Assembly (NCBI RefSeq): GCF_900106015.1
Contig: NZ_LT629797.1
Location: 1,240,001-1,304,000 of the forward strand
DNA: 64,000 nucleotides
Direction of reading: 5' to 3'
Source of the DNA: Pseudomonas sihuiensis
GTDB taxonomy: Bacteria > Pseudomonadota > Gammaproteobacteria > Pseudomonadales > Pseudomonadaceae
Each line of letters opens with the position of its first letter. Position 1 is the stretch's first letter. The translations under genes were made by a program, and so were the position numbers. Positions 12,738 through 22,350 of the stretch are shown one piece after another. The notes under the pieces were generated by a model. That model searched no databases. It had not been told where the DNA came from and saw nothing but the letters and a program-made list of their open reading frames with translations.

Positions 12738-14621
12738 TCAGCCTTCGCAGCTCGGCCCGGGTGTCCAGGTTTGTACCGGCACGTCGCTGAGCTGAGTCTC
12801 CAGGTCAGCGTTGCCGAGCACCTTGAGGTATTCGATCAGCGCCAGGCGTTCGTCCGGCGACAAGGCGCGCCCGATGACGCCCTCCTGACGGCAGCCATCG
12901 CGGAACTCATGGCCACCATTGCCATTGCCGGTAACGCGGGTATCGAGCAGGAAACCACCCGGGAACTTGTCGCTGCGATAGCCCACGCGTACCGGGTCGA
13001 ATTCGAAATTACCGACCCAGAACTGGGCCTGCCGCTCGTATACAGGAGAGAGCAGCTCGAACAGATTGGGCACCGATCCGTTGTGCAGGAAGGGCGGGGT
13101 GGCCCAGATACCATCGAGTGGGCGGGCCTTGTAGCCGCGCTTCTCCTGAACGCCGATGGGCAGGCCGTAGCCGTCCATTTCCTTGCGCTGGCGTGGCCCG
13201 ATACCGGCGTCCTGATAGGCGCGGTTCTCCACATAAGCAGTGATATAGGCCAGGCCCTTGGCGCTGGAAATGCTCTTGAAATCGACCTCATCGAGGCTGG
13301 CGCCGTACAGACGCACGTCCAGCTTCGACAACTCGGCCTTGGTCCAGCCCAGGCGACTGATGTCGAAACGATGGTCAGCGATGTTGTCGGCGGTAGTTGG
13401 GTCGGTGCCGACGATGCTGATCGGTACGACGCGCATCTTCCACTCAGGATCGCGCGACGGTGCCAGGCGCTGGTCGCGCGGCTTGGGATCGGGGGCATGA
13501 CAATAGGCGCAATTCTCGGTGTAGAGCGCCTTGCCACGGCTGGCCAGCGGCAGATCCACCTTGCCGAATACAGCCTCTGGCCACTTGGGTGGCTGCAGCC
13601 GTTTCAAGGTTTCCTCAAGGGTGTAGAGGTCATGCAGGCGCACGCTGGAGGCGTAGCGATCAGCCTCGGCAACGCCTTTGCCGTGTTCGTCGAGCAGATG
13701 CAGGCTGGCGCCTACGCCCAGGGCTTCGCCAACGTTGCGCGCCATCGGTTGCATGGCCGAGCCATTCCATTGCACCCAGTCGAATTTCCAGATGTCCCAG
13801 AGTTGCGGGTAGCTGACCGGGGCATTGGCGACGCGGTAGTTGGCGTCATCCAGCACATCGCCGAACACGGTATTGGCGATACGACCGAATGCATCGGTAC
13901 GGCCAAAGCCTTCTTCGGTCGGATACAGGCCGCGGTGCCAGTCGTTGAAGGCAGTTGCCAGCAGCCGGTCGAGCACTTGCTTGAAATCCTCGCGTAGCTG
14001 GTCACGGCCTTGCGGGTATTGATCACCCAGGACTTCCTGGGCAAAACGACGGAATTTCAGCGGGTTGTAATAGGTGAAGGCCATGCTCATACCCAGCGCC
14101 TGGCCAAAACCGCCGCCGCGTAGGGTCGGCACGGTAGAGGCTAGAGAGTGCAGGGCGGCACCACCGTCGATACGCACAGCCTGGCCTTTGTAGCGCAGCT
14201 CGCCGGTATGGCAGGCGGCGCAGCTGATATCGAGAAAGTGCTCGCCGCTTTCGCTGTCCTGGTGACGGGTAAAACCGACCGGCAGATTGCCGGGATTCAG
14301 AGCGCTTGGCTGCTGCTTGGGATCGGTGAGAAAGCCGAAGCGGGCCAGATAATCGAGGCGGGCGAATTTCTCGGTACCGAACGGCATTTCCAGCGCGCTG
14401 AACCAGTCATAGCGCAGGCCTTTAACCGTGGTGCCCTGCGGCGTGTAGTAATAGGTCTGGCGCTGCTCTTCGCTCCATTGCTGCAGGTAGTGCAACTCGC
14501 TGGGCTGCTGATAGGTCGGGAGATTGGGGTTGGCCACGTAATACAGCGCCACGGCCAGGCCGATCAGTGCCAGCAAAATCACGAGTTTCAGAGTACGGCG
14601 AAGCAGACGCATCAGAGACAT
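12738..14621 (-). CDS. Di-heme c-type cytochrome peroxidase-like / RoxA-like protein
   Basis: 627 residues. An N-terminal membrane anchor (about residues 8-28) is followed by a periplasmic body with two c-type heme sites, C134-A-A-C137-H138 and C371-A-Y-C374-H375. The length and the two-heme layout fit the di-heme peroxidase/MauG superfamily, in particular the larger branch related to rubber oxygenase RoxA, rather than ordinary CcpA (about 330 residues). Possible jobs are a peroxidase or a dioxygenase on a lipid-like substrate. It is first in an operon with the catalase-fold protein, and divergent from an activator-like gene that may control it. The specific reaction is unknown. Confidence 0.8.
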   Translation of the reverse strand: MSLMRLLRRTLKLVILLALIGLAVALYYVANPNLPTYQQPSELHYLQQWSEEQRQTYYYTPQGTTVKGLRYDWFSALEMPFGTEKFARLDYLARFGFLTDPKQQPSALNPGNLPVGFTRHQDSESGEHFLDISCAACHTGELRYKGQAVRIDGGAALHSLASTVPTLRGGGFGQALGMSMAFTYYNPLKFRRFAQEVLGDQYPQGRDQLREDFKQVLDRLLATAFNDWHRGLYPTEEGFGRTDAFGRIANTVFGDVLDDANYRVANAPVSYPQLWDIWKFDWVQWNGSAMQPMARNVGEALGVGASLHLLDEHGKGVAEADRYASSVRLHDLYTLEETLKRLQPPKWPEAVFGKVDLPLASRGKALYTENCAYCHAPDPKPRDQRLAPSRDPEWKMRVVPISIVGTDPTTADNIADHRFDISRLGWTKAELSKLDVRLYGASLDEVDFKSISSAKGLAYITAYVENRAYQDAGIGPRQRKEMDGYGLPIGVQEKRGYKARPLDGIWATPPFLHNGSVPNLFELLSPVYERQAQFWVGNFEFDPVRVGYRSDKFPGGFLLDTRVTGNGNGGHEFRDGCRQEGVIGRALSPDERLALIEYLKVLGNADLETQLSDVPVQTWTPGPSCEG

Positions 14622-14839
14622 CCTTGTAGCGTTCTTATTAATCGGCCTGTTATGCCAATACTGCAGGCTATTGGCAAGGTGCCATCGCCGTGATCATGAA
14701 AACTCTGCAATAACCAGCAGGAACAACGGATATAGAGAAATGATCCATGGAGCGTCAAAGTTCTTGCTAACTTTACGTTTGCGAGCGCCAAATTGTTGTT
14801 TTTATTGGAATTACAAAATAATGGCGCCAAGGATGGGAT
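14622..14839. promoter_or_regulatory. Divergent promoter region, di-heme operon versus regulator
   Basis: 218 bases, more AT-rich toward the regulator side. I looked for a -24/-12 sigma-54 promoter on both strands. TGGCACC near 14681 lacks a correctly spaced GC element, so none is supported. No clear operator palindrome was seen. Confidence 0.4.
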
Positions 14840-16051
14840 ATGTTGGAGGCTGTTTCCGTCGCATCCCGGCAATTACTGGTGCTCGAACCTTTCGATGCAT
14901 GCGAGACGCTGTTTCAGCCTTTGCAGGCGGCTGGCTGGACCTTGCAGCGCTGCACGCCAGAAACGCTCAACGACCATGCCGGTGATGCACTCCTGCTTCA
15001 CCTTGATCAGCGACCGAGTCATGCATTGCTCAAACAGCTGCAACTGACGGGACTGGGTTGCATCGTGCTGGCGGATGCCGAGCGATTGAGGCAGATCGGC
15101 AGCGAAGAGCTGATCGGCGAATGGTGTTTCGCCGCGCTGACATTGCCGGGGGAAATGTCCCGCTTACTGGAAACCTTGCAACAGGCGCAGGCAGCCACTC
15201 GCTTGCGCAGATTGAAAAGCGGACGACAACTGCCGCAGTACTTGGGCAATTGCGGTGCAGCGCGCAGTCTGCGTCGGCAGCTCGATCGCCTGAGCCGTAT
15301 CGAAGGGCCGCTACTTGTCAGCGGGGAACGTGGTAGCGGCAAGCACCTTCTGGCCCGCTTGCTCCATCAGCGCTCATCCTTTGCTGCCCAGGCCATGCGC
15401 GCTATCGACTGCGCCGAGCCTCTCGACGAGGCCGCTCTCGCCGCATCGAGCGTTACCAGTGTACTGCTCGAAAACGCTTCCCTGCTTTCTGCGGCTGACC
15501 AGCAAAGGTTGCTGGACTACCTGCAGCGCCATCCTCAAGCATATCTATTGACCCTGGACCGAGGCGAGTTGGTGCAGGCACTGCAGCAGGGACGTTTCAG
15601 GCGGGATCTGTTTCATCTATTGGCGGCGCAACAGCTACAAACGCCGAATCTGCGCGAACATCCAGGCGACCTGTCGCTGCTGGCCGAGCATTTCGCCAAA
15701 CAGCACGGGGCGATGATCGGGCGGCATCATCGGCGTTTCAGTGAAGAGGCGATCACCGCCATGATCAGCCATCCCTGGCCAGGCAATGTGCGTGAGCTGC
15801 GCAATCGCGTGATACGCGCACTGGTGCTGGCTCAAGGACGACAGATTCTTGCAGCCGACCTTGGCTTGCGCCCGGCACAGGCCAGCATCGACGCTCCGGT
15901 AACGCTGGAGGACTACATACTGCGGGCCGAACGGCTGGCGCTGAACGACGTCCTGGGCCGCTACGCCAACAACATGAGCCAGGCCGCGCGCACGCTCGGG
16001 ATTTCGCGGCCAACCTTCTATCGCTTGCTGCACAAGCATCGTCTGCGCTGA
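14840..16051 (+). CDS. Enhancer-binding-protein-like regulator lacking the GAFTGA region
   Basis: 403 residues. The N-terminal 130 or so look like a degenerate receiver or sensor domain without an obvious phospho-Asp. A AAA+ core follows with a Walker A (GERGSGKH, residues 162-169) and the late WPGNVRELRNR motif. A Fis-type helix-turn-helix (MSQAARTLGISRPTFYRLL) ends the protein. The stretch that should carry the sigma-54-contacting GAFTGA loop is replaced by a short segment (AIDCAEPLDEAALAASS). It therefore probably does not activate sigma-54 promoters and may work with sigma-70, as TyrR/PhhR-like or VpsR-like proteins do. It is divergent from the di-heme/catalase operon, a likely target. 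ATG 14840 has AAGGATGGG upstream. Confidence 0.75.
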   Translation: MLEAVSVASRQLLVLEPFDACETLFQPLQAAGWTLQRCTPETLNDHAGDALLLHLDQRPSHALLKQLQLTGLGCIVLADAERLRQIGSEELIGEWCFAALTLPGEMSRLLETLQQAQAATRLRRLKSGRQLPQYLGNCGAARSLRRQLDRLSRIEGPLLVSGERGSGKHLLARLLHQRSSFAAQAMRAIDCAEPLDEAALAASSVTSVLLENASLLSAADQQRLLDYLQRHPQAYLLTLDRGELVQALQQGRFRRDLFHLLAAQQLQTPNLREHPGDLSLLAEHFAKQHGAMIGRHHRRFSEEAITAMISHPWPGNVRELRNRVIRALVLAQGRQILAADLGLRPAQASIDAPVTLEDYILRAERLALNDVLGRYANNMSQAARTLGISRPTFYRLLHKHRLR

Positions 16052-16119
16052 GACGCATGCTGTAACGCTCGAGAAACACTGCTAAGGTGCCCGTCGAACC
16101 TATCGACAAGGAGATTTTC

Positions 16120-16587
16120 ATGCACCCGTTCGACGCCGCGAAGCCACCGAAACTGGCCGTGTTGCTGGGTTATGCCGGGCTGGTGCCATTCGTTGGTGGT
16201 GCATTGGGAATCTGGGTGATTCCCCTGGGCTGGCGACCTTTCGTATTGGACGCGCTGCTGGATTTTGCTGCAGTGATTCTGGCCTTTATGGGCGCCATTC
16301 ACTGGGGTTTGGCGATGCGTGCGGAGGAAACCGATGAAAAGGCCAAGCTGCAACTGGGGCTGTCGGTGATTCCGCCCTTGCTCGGTTGGGCCGCATTGGC
16401 TGGTGGACTGCCGATTGGCTTGTCCCTGCCGATTTTCCTTTTTGCCTTTATCGGCCTGTACCTGGCAGACATGCACGCAGTACGCGTAGGGCTGGCGCCG
16501 CAATGGTATCCGGCCCTGCGTACGCCGTTGACCCTGGTGGTCTGCCTGAGCCTGTTAGTGGCCTGGGCCAGCGTGTTGATTCGCTAA
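16120..16587 (+). CDS. DUF3429 membrane protein
   Basis: 155 residues with four or five hydrophobic segments across most of the length, so an inner-membrane protein. The pattern (LGYAGLVPFV near the start, GAIHWGLAM in the middle, a final hydrophobic helix) fits DUF3429. AAGGAG at 16108-16113 supports ATG 16120 over an earlier in-frame start. Function unknown. Its last 33 bases overlap the 3' end of the convergent kinase gene on the other strand. Confidence 0.8.
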   Translation: MHPFDAAKPPKLAVLLGYAGLVPFVGGALGIWVIPLGWRPFVLDALLDFAAVILAFMGAIHWGLAMRAEETDEKAKLQLGLSVIPPLLGWAALAGGLPIGLSLPIFLFAFIGLYLADMHAVRVGLAPQWYPALRTPLTLVVCLSLLVAWASVLIR

Positions 16588-17106
16588 GCCGAGCAGCGTC
16601 GCGACTTGCGCCAGCGCAGCCTGGCGTCGCTCGTCCCAGCCACCAGAAAGTTCGCAGAAACGCTGCCCGTTACCCTGCAGCCAGCCCCGGCAAGCCTGAT
16701 GAAAAGCCTGGCGCTCTGCCAACTGTGGCTGGCAACGCTGGCCATCTTCGACCCAGGGCACGCCAGCGGGGTCGAGCAACAGATGCTGGTCGTAGTGACG
16801 CGCCAGCAATTCGGCCTCCAACCACTGCGGACAGTCGCCAAACAGGCACCGGCTCCAGAGTATGTTGCTCAGCAGGTGGGTGTCGAGGATCAGCAGCGGC
16901 GGTCTGGCTGCCCGCGCCGCGTCCTCCCAGGCCAGCTGGCCGCGCGCGATCTCTGCGATGTCGGCGTAACAGGTATCGCGCTGCTGCTCAGCGATGAAAT
17001 GGCGCACGTACTCGCCCACCACCACGCCACCGAAGCGTGCCTGTATGTGCGCCGCCAGACAGCTTTTGCCGCTGGACTCCGGCCCGGTCAGCACCAGTAC
17101 CTTCAT
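16555..17106 (-). CDS. NadR-like ribosylnicotinamide kinase (ATPase)
   Basis: 183 residues. A P-loop GPESSGKS lies at residues 8-15, and the composition resembles the kinase domain at the C-terminus of NadR, here as a stand-alone protein. It would phosphorylate nicotinamide riboside to NMN in the cytoplasm. Its start overlaps the stop of pnuC by 4 bases (ATGA), so the transporter and kinase are translationally coupled and form an uptake-and-trapping pair for NAD salvage. The NadR repressor and adenylyltransferase domains are absent. Confidence 0.85.
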   Translation of the reverse strand: MKVLVLTGPESSGKSCLAAHIQARFGGVVVGEYVRHFIAEQQRDTCYADIAEIARGQLAWEDAARAARPPLLILDTHLLSNILWSRCLFGDCPQWLEAELLARHYDQHLLLDPAGVPWVEDGQRCQPQLAERQAFHQACRGWLQGNGQRFCELSGGWDERRQAALAQVATLLGLANQHAGPGH

Positions 17107-17672
17107 GGCGCGTACTGCAACGCCGGGTCGCGACGCCAGCTCAGCCAGCCGCTGACGGCCAATGCGGTGAAAGCAGCGTAGAGACCAGCAGTAAGATACA
17201 GCTCGCTATACAGGAAGAAGACCACATAGCAGAGGTCTACTACCACCCAAAGTGCCCAGCATTGCAGGCGTTTCTGCGCCATCCACAGCTGCGCGACCAG
17301 GCTGAAGGCAGTCAGGGCCGAATCCAGCCAGGGTGAGCTAGCGTCGGTGTAGGTCGCCATGAGATAGCCGAGCAGCCCGGCACCCAGCGCGCCGGTCAAC
17401 AGTCCAGTCAGGGCTGCGAGCATGCCCAGGCGGCTGACCTTGCGCCCATCATGGCGTTCGCCGCCACGGGTCCACTGCCACCAGCCGTAGAGCTGCAGCG
17501 CGGCGAACAACAGTTGCAGAAGCAGGTTGGAATACAGGCGCCAGTCATAGAACAGCCAGGCGTAGAGCAACACCATCACCAGGCCGATGGGCCAGCACCA
17601 GGGGTTCTGTCTGACCGTCAGCCACACCGCGACGATGCCGAGCCCGGCAGCAACGAGTTCGAGCCAGGACAT
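17103..17672 (-). CDS. pnuC: Nicotinamide riboside transporter PnuC
   Basis: 189 residues with about seven hydrophobic segments. The pattern near NPWCWPIGLVMVLLYAWLFY and QLYGWWQWTRGG is typical of PnuC, a facilitator for nicotinamide riboside in the inner membrane. Length is normal for the short bacterial type. It is coupled by a 4-base overlap to the NadR-like kinase, which fits metabolic trapping of the substrate. No NAD-II or other riboswitch was recognised upstream. Confidence 0.92.
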   Translation of the reverse strand: MSWLELVAAGLGIVAVWLTVRQNPWCWPIGLVMVLLYAWLFYDWRLYSNLLLQLLFAALQLYGWWQWTRGGERHDGRKVSRLGMLAALTGLLTGALGAGLLGYLMATYTDASSPWLDSALTAFSLVAQLWMAQKRLQCWALWVVVDLCYVVFFLYSELYLTAGLYAAFTALAVSGWLSWRRDPALQYAP

Positions 17673-17722
17673 CCGGCGTCCTCAAATCAGAAAAGGGTGC
17701 AGATTGTACTGATGCCGGCGGT

Positions 17723-18340
17723 TCAGCACACCAGGCTGTCGGCTTGTCGATAGAGCATCAGCAGCTTGCGGGTGATGGTTTGCTGGATGTCGTCGCGCTC
17801 GAAGCTCGACAGCCGCTCTAGGCGCGCGAGTTGCAGGCGATGCAGGTGGATATAGGGCATCTGCTGGTCGAATTCGCGCAGGTCGCCCTTCATCAGCACC
17901 GGCAGGAACAGATCACCGATTTTCTTCTGGTTGCTGATGATCTGCGCCAGTGCCGGTTTGAAGGGCATGGTCTTGGGCGCAGGCCCATCGTCCTTGATCT
18001 GGGTGCTGAGTAGGAGCCCAGGTTTGCCCAGAACCTTGCCCGGCAACACGCACAGACCCGTCTTGCGGATGGCCTGGCTGTCGATGCCGTGCAGGGTGTC
18101 GTGGAAGGCATAGGGGTTGGGCAGCACCACCATCTTACGACCGAGATCGGTGGGGAAGTGCAGGCTGTAGTTGGTGTACAGCTGCCCCACCGATTCGGAA
18201 TAGACGCACAGGCGATTCTCGAACAGCTTGATGAAACGCTCGGCCAGCTCGCGGCGGGCCATGCTGTCCAGGTCCCAGATCAGGTCCTGGTTCTGCGGCC
18301 GACTGAAATCGACCTCCTGATGTTGCATGCTGCTCATGCT
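17723..18340 (-). CDS. Conserved hypothetical protein downstream of a chemoreceptor
   Basis: 205 residues from the start MSSMQHQEVDFSRPQNQ at 18340; other in-frame ATGs at 18364 and 18331 are possible. No signal peptide, membrane span or known motif is visible; it looks cytoplasmic. The chosen start lies inside the 3' end of the chemoreceptor gene, whose stop is at 18345-18347, so the two are probably translationally coupled. That link hints at a role near chemotaxis or signalling, but this is only inference from context. Confidence 0.6.
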   Translation of the reverse strand, partial: SMSSMQHQEVDFSRPQNQDLIWDLDSMARRELAERFIKLFENRLCVYSESVGQLYTNYSLHFPTDLGRKMVVLPNPYAFHDTLHGIDSQAIRKTGLCVLPGKVLGKPGLLLSTQIKDDGPAPKTMPFKPALAQIISNQKKIGDLFLPVLMKGDLREFDQQMPYIHLHRLQLARLERLSSFERDDIQQTITRKLLMLYRQADSLVC

Positions 18341-18344
18341 CGAC

Positions 18345-19979
18345 TCATACGCGGAATTGCCCAAGCAGACGATTGAGCTGGTCGGCCAGCTGTTTCAGGT
18401 GCTGGCTGGCCGCGCTCGACTGTTCGGCAGCCTCGGCGGTGTTGTGGGCCAGTGCAGCAGTCTGCGTGACGTTCTGATTGATGTCTTCCACCACGTGGGA
18501 TTGCTGCAGGGTGGCGCTGGCGATCGAGGCGTTGAGCCCGGTCAGGTTGCGTAGCGATTGGGCGATCTGGGCGAGGCTCTCACCGGCCTGGCTAGCCTGT
18601 TCCACGGTCAGTTGGGAAGCGCGGCTGCTTTCGTTGATCACCTTGACGGCAGCCTCGGAGTTGCCTTGCAGGCGCTCGATCATACCTTGAATTTCAGCGG
18701 TGGACTGCTGGGTACGTTGCGCCAGAAGCCTCACTTCGTCCGCGACCACGGCGAAACCGCGGCCCTGCTCACCGGCGCGGGCAGCCTCGATGGCGGCGTT
18801 GAGGGCGAGCAGGTTGGTTTGCTCGGCGATGGAACGGATCACCTCCAGCACGCTGCCGATCTGCGTGCTCTCGCTGGCCAGTGATTGAATCACCTCGACG
18901 GCCTTGTCGATGGTGCCCGACAACTGATCGATCTGGCGCAGGCTCGCCTCGATGTTCTGCTGGCCCTGGCTGGCCTGGTCTTCGGCGGTATGCATCTCGC
19001 TGGAGGCGTGTTCGGCGTTCTTCGCTACGTCCTGTACGCCGTAGGTCACCTCGTTGACGGCGGTCGCCACCAGCTCCATCTGCTGCGCCTGTTGCTGGCT
19101 ATGGCGCTGCGCTTCGCTGGAAATGTCGCCAAGCGAGCGGGCAGCCTGATCGAGCGAGCCTGCCGAATCGAGCATCTGCCGGATCACATGGCGCAGCTTT
19201 GCGGTGAAGGCGTTGAAATAGGTCGCCAGGGCAGTCAATTCGTCACGCCCGTGGGTGTCGAGGTTGCGAGTCAGGTCACCTTCGCCGCTGGAAATGCTGG
19301 CCATGGCGTCCACTGCGGCCTGCAGCGGCTGCACGATGCTGCGAGTGATCAGCACCACCAGTCCAGTCAGGAGCAGGGCGATCAGCAGACCGATGCTCAT
19401 GGCTTTCACCGCCTGGGCTCGGAACTCCACCTGTACGTCATCGACATAGACGCCGGAGCCGATGATCCAGCCCCAGGGCTGGAACAGCTCGACGTAGGAG
19501 ATTTTCGGTACCGGGTCAGTGGCGCCAGGTTTCGGCCAGCGGTAGTCGACCTGGCCGGCTCCCTGGCTGCGGGTGATGGCGACCATCTCGTTGAACAGCG
19601 CCTTGCCGTCCGGATCCTTGAAACCTGAAAGGTTCTGGCCCTCGAGCTTGGCATTCATCGGATGCATGAGCATGACCGGGGTCTGGTCGTTGATCCAGAA
19701 GTACTCCTGGCCGTCGTAGCGTAAACCGCGCACCACTTCCATGGCCTGCTTCTGCGCCTCTTCGCGGCTCAGGCTGCCGGCGCTTTCCAGGCTATGGAAG
19801 TGCTTGAGAATGCCGGCCGCACTCTGCACCACATGCTCGGTCTTTTCCGATTTGCCGGCGTAAAGATCGATGTGGATCTGGCGCAGCATGTAGGCGCCCT
19901 GCAAGATCAGCGTCAGAATGGCCAGCGCCAGGATCAGCCATAGACGGCGGCTGATAGGAAGACTACGTAAGCTGTTCAT
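18345..19979 (-). CDS. Methyl-accepting chemotaxis protein with single-Cache sensor
   Basis: 544 residues. Membrane segment 1 lies at about residues 12-31, and a periplasmic sCache_2-like domain follows ([34 protein letters not shown]). Membrane segment 2 is at about 195-213, followed by HAMP and a long coiled-coil signalling domain. The conserved hairpin tip is [20 protein letters not shown]. sCache_2 chemoreceptors often sense small carboxylates. The C-terminus ends [11 protein letters not shown] with no CheR-binding pentapeptide. It is first in a unit with the coupled hypothetical gene. Confidence 0.93.
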   Translation of the reverse strand: MNSLRSLPISRRLWLILALAILTLILQGAYMLRQIHIDLYAGKSEKTEHVVQSAAGILKHFHSLESAGSLSREEAQKQAMEVVRGLRYDGQEYFWINDQTPVMLMHPMNAKLEGQNLSGFKDPDGKALFNEMVAITRSQGAGQVDYRWPKPGATDPVPKISYVELFQPWGWIIGSGVYVDDVQVEFRAQAVKAMSIGLLIALLLTGLVVLITRSIVQPLQAAVDAMASISSGEGDLTRNLDTHGRDELTALATYFNAFTAKLRHVIRQMLDSAGSLDQAARSLGDISSEAQRHSQQQAQQMELVATAVNEVTYGVQDVAKNAEHASSEMHTAEDQASQGQQNIEASLRQIDQLSGTIDKAVEVIQSLASESTQIGSVLEVIRSIAEQTNLLALNAAIEAARAGEQGRGFAVVADEVRLLAQRTQQSTAEIQGMIERLQGNSEAAVKVINESSRASQLTVEQASQAGESLAQIAQSLRNLTGLNASIASATLQQSHVVEDINQNVTQTAALAHNTAEAAEQSSAASQHLKQLADQLNRLLGQFRV

Positions 19980-20230
19980 GGACGAATTCCTGATTGTTGT
20001 AATTGTCGGCTTCAGGGCTGCCTCGAAGGGCGCAGAGCAATACTGTCACATCGAGGCATTATTCACTCTAGTTGTCTGATAGCATTTCGGCAGCCCGGCG
20101 CAGAACCTGAATGAGCACCGGGCTAGACCGTTGCAAGGAACCTCCATGACGGTTTTGTGTCCCAGGGCCGGAGCCACGCTCCACGTTCTAAGTTTTACGC
20201 GTGGTTAATTGCCGCGCTTTGGGGGATTTG

Positions 20231-21061
20231 ATGGATTTCTGGGTGGCCTTTCAGGCTCTGATTCTGGGCATAGTGGAAGGCTTGACCGAGTTCTTGCCGA
20301 TTTCCAGCACCGGGCACCTGATCGTGGTCGGTGACTTGCTGGGCTTCAATGGCGAAAAGGCGACGGCGTTCAAGATCATCATCCAGCTCGGCGCCATCCT
20401 GGCGGTCATCTGGGAGTTTCGAGCCAAGGTGCTCGGCGTCGTCGTCGGTTTGCCCAGCGACCCGAACGCGCAGCGTTTCACCTTCAACCTGCTGCTGGCA
20501 TTCATTCCTGCGGTGATTTTTGGCCTGGCCTTCGCCGATCTGATCGAGCATTGGCTGTTCAATCCGATCACAGTGGCCATGGCATTGATCATTGGCGGCA
20601 TCATCATGCTCTGGGCGGAGAAGCGCGAACACGCGATCAAGGCCGAAACGGTCGACGACATGACCTGGAAGCTGGCATTGAAGGTTGGTCTTGCGCAATG
20701 TCTGGCACTGATTCCGGGTACGTCGCGTTCGGGCGCCACCATCATCGGCGGCCTGGTGTTTGGTTTGTCGCGCAAGGCCGCGACCGAGTTCTCCTTCTTT
20801 CTGGCCATGCCGACCATGGTCGCGGCTACGGTCTATTCTTTGGTCAAGTACCGCGACATCCTGCAGATGAGCGACTTGCCGATCTTCGCCATCGGTTTCG
20901 TCAGCACCTTCATCGTGGCGATGATTACCGTGCGCGCACTGCTCAAGTTCATCACCAGCCACAGTTATGCGGTGTTCGCCTGGTACCGCATTGCCTTCGG
21001 CCTGGTGATTCTCGCCACCTGGCAGCTGCACCTGATCGACTGGAGCACGGCGCAACCGTGA
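20231..21061 (+). CDS. uppP: Undecaprenyl-diphosphate phosphatase
   Basis: 276 residues of polytopic membrane protein. The two family signatures are present: [11 protein letters not shown] near residue 20 and [10 protein letters not shown] in the second half, which together form the active site. UppP (BacA) recycles undecaprenyl diphosphate to the monophosphate carrier used for peptidoglycan, and overexpression gives bacitracin resistance. ATG 20231 follows a GGGGGA ribosome-binding site. The stop overlaps the GTG start of the next gene (GTGA), so the two are coupled. Confidence 0.95.
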   Translation: MDFWVAFQALILGIVEGLTEFLPISSTGHLIVVGDLLGFNGEKATAFKIIIQLGAILAVIWEFRAKVLGVVVGLPSDPNAQRFTFNLLLAFIPAVIFGLAFADLIEHWLFNPITVAMALIIGGIIMLWAEKREHAIKAETVDDMTWKLALKVGLAQCLALIPGTSRSGATIIGGLVFGLSRKAATEFSFFLAMPTMVAATVYSLVKYRDILQMSDLPIFAIGFVSTFIVAMITVRALLKFITSHSYAVFAWYRIAFGLVILATWQLHLIDWSTAQP

Positions 21062-21780
21062 TCGGTACCGAACGCAAGGGGCGCCTTAAAAGCTGGGATG
21101 ACGCCAAGGGTTTTGGTTTCATCCAGCCGCTGAGCGGCGGTGCTGAAGTCTTCGCGCATATCTCGGCGATGCGCGGTGATCGCCGCCCGCTGCCGGGTGA
21201 CGAGGTGCTGTTCATCGAAGGGCGTGACGAAAGAGGGCGGCCAAGGGCCGAGCACTTGCGCCTGGCTGGCGAGCTCAGCCTTGATCGCCAGTCGATCCGG
21301 CGCAAACCGAAAACACCCAGCACGGCGGCACCGGTAGTGCGCAAGGCTGCTGCCAAATCCACGCACCGGTCAGCGACTCAAGGCTCCATCCAGAACTTCT
21401 CCAGCAAGGCCTTGGTGCTCGCTTTGCTGTGCATCCTGCCATTGCTCGGCTGCGTGACGCTGTTCGGCAAGGGGCTCTGGTGGGTATTGCCGCTTTATCT
21501 GCTGGCCAGTCTGCTGAGTTTCCTGCAGTACTGGCTGGATAAACGCAGCGCTCAGAGCGGTGACCGGCGCACGGCGGAAAACACCCTGCATCTGGTCGAA
21601 CTGGCTGGTGGTTGGCCAGGTGCGCTGATCGCTCAGCAGACATTCCGGCACAAGACGCGTAAGGCTTCCTATCAGGCTGTTTTCTGGCTGATCGTCGCAG
21701 TTCATCAACTGTTCTGGATCGATCTGCTGCTGCTCGACGGTACCTACATCGCCCGCCACATACCCTTATTCGTCCAGTAG
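21058..21780 (+). CDS. Cold-shock domain / DUF1294 membrane fusion protein
   Basis: 240 residues from a GTG start that overlaps the uppP stop. The N-terminal 65 or so residues form a cold-shock (OB-fold) domain with [16 protein letters not shown], the RNP1-like motif. A basic linker of about 45 residues follows, then a DUF1294 part with about three hydrophobic helices. This two-domain layout recurs in proteobacteria, and the protein may bind nucleic acid at the membrane. The function is not known. The last 15 bases overlap the end of the convergent MmcQ/YjbR gene. Confidence 0.85.
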   Translation: MIGTERKGRLKSWDDAKGFGFIQPLSGGAEVFAHISAMRGDRRPLPGDEVLFIEGRDERGRPRAEHLRLAGELSLDRQSIRRKPKTPSTAAPVVRKAAAKSTHRSATQGSIQNFSSKALVLALLCILPLLGCVTLFGKGLWWVLPLYLLASLLSFLQYWLDKRSAQSGDRRTAENTLHLVELAGGWPGALIAQQTFRHKTRKASYQAVFWLIVAVHQLFWIDLLLLDGTYIARHIPLFVQ

Positions 21781-22119
21781 CAGGCCGGGTTGCAGGCGCT
21801 TGGGCAGGCGGCGCACCACCAGTTGATGCGAGCGCGTCAGCAACTGGCGCAGCTCATCGTCGCCCAGCGGCGGCCGGTGGGCGCTCATACTGATCCAGTA
21901 AGCACGAGCCAGATACGGGGCAGGGCGGATGCCCGGACGGTCTACATGACCGAGAAACAGGTCGTTATCGACCTTGAAGGCCAGATCCTCGCCAAGAAAA
22001 TCAAGAATGGCGAACATCTTGTTGCCAGCCACCGAGAACACCCGGTTGCTGCCCCATTTGAGGTCTTCGCGGGCGCCGGGCAGGGCGAGGCAGAAGGCGG
22101 CGATCTGATCCGGTGTCAT
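21766..22119 (-). CDS. MmcQ/YjbR family protein
   Basis: 117 residues, starting MTPDQIAAFCLALPGAREDLKWG. The alternation of charged helix, a strand with FAILDFLG, then FKVDNDLF and a PYLARAYWISM segment is the MmcQ/YjbR (CyaY-like, double-wing DNA-binding-like) pattern. The biochemical role is unclear for the whole family; some members are annotated as DNA-binding. Single gene, convergent with the cold-shock/DUF1294 gene. Confidence 0.85.
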   Translation of the reverse strand: MTPDQIAAFCLALPGAREDLKWGSNRVFSVAGNKMFAILDFLGEDLAFKVDNDLFLGHVDRPGIRPAPYLARAYWISMSAHRPPLGDDELRQLLTRSHQLVVRRLPKRLQPGLLLDE

Positions 22120-22350
22120 TGGTCTTTCCCTGGTGGTACGCAGGTCAGTCTATAGAAGGCTGAAGAGCCTGCGTAGGCGCGCTCCGTTTTCGCCGGCAGG
22201 CGATCCATTGTGTCGCTGCCTGCGCGCGTTCAGGCAGATCGCCCGCAGCAGCGCCGGCAAGCCTCAGGGCCCGTTTTGGCGCCGCCCGGTTGTCTTGTAG
22301 ACTCTGCCTCCCCGTGGTCATCGCTCGTCCGAGCCCCGTCGATACCCGCC

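Noticed and set aside
12447..13997. 516-residue open frame opposite the di-heme cytochrome gene
   Set aside because: Antisense shadow; the - strand protein has two heme sites and a membrane anchor, this one has nothing recognisable.
14670..14700. Possible sigma-54 promoter (TGGCACC) for the di-heme operon
   Set aside because: The GC element at -12 is not at the required spacing, and the adjacent regulator lacks the sigma-54 contact loop.
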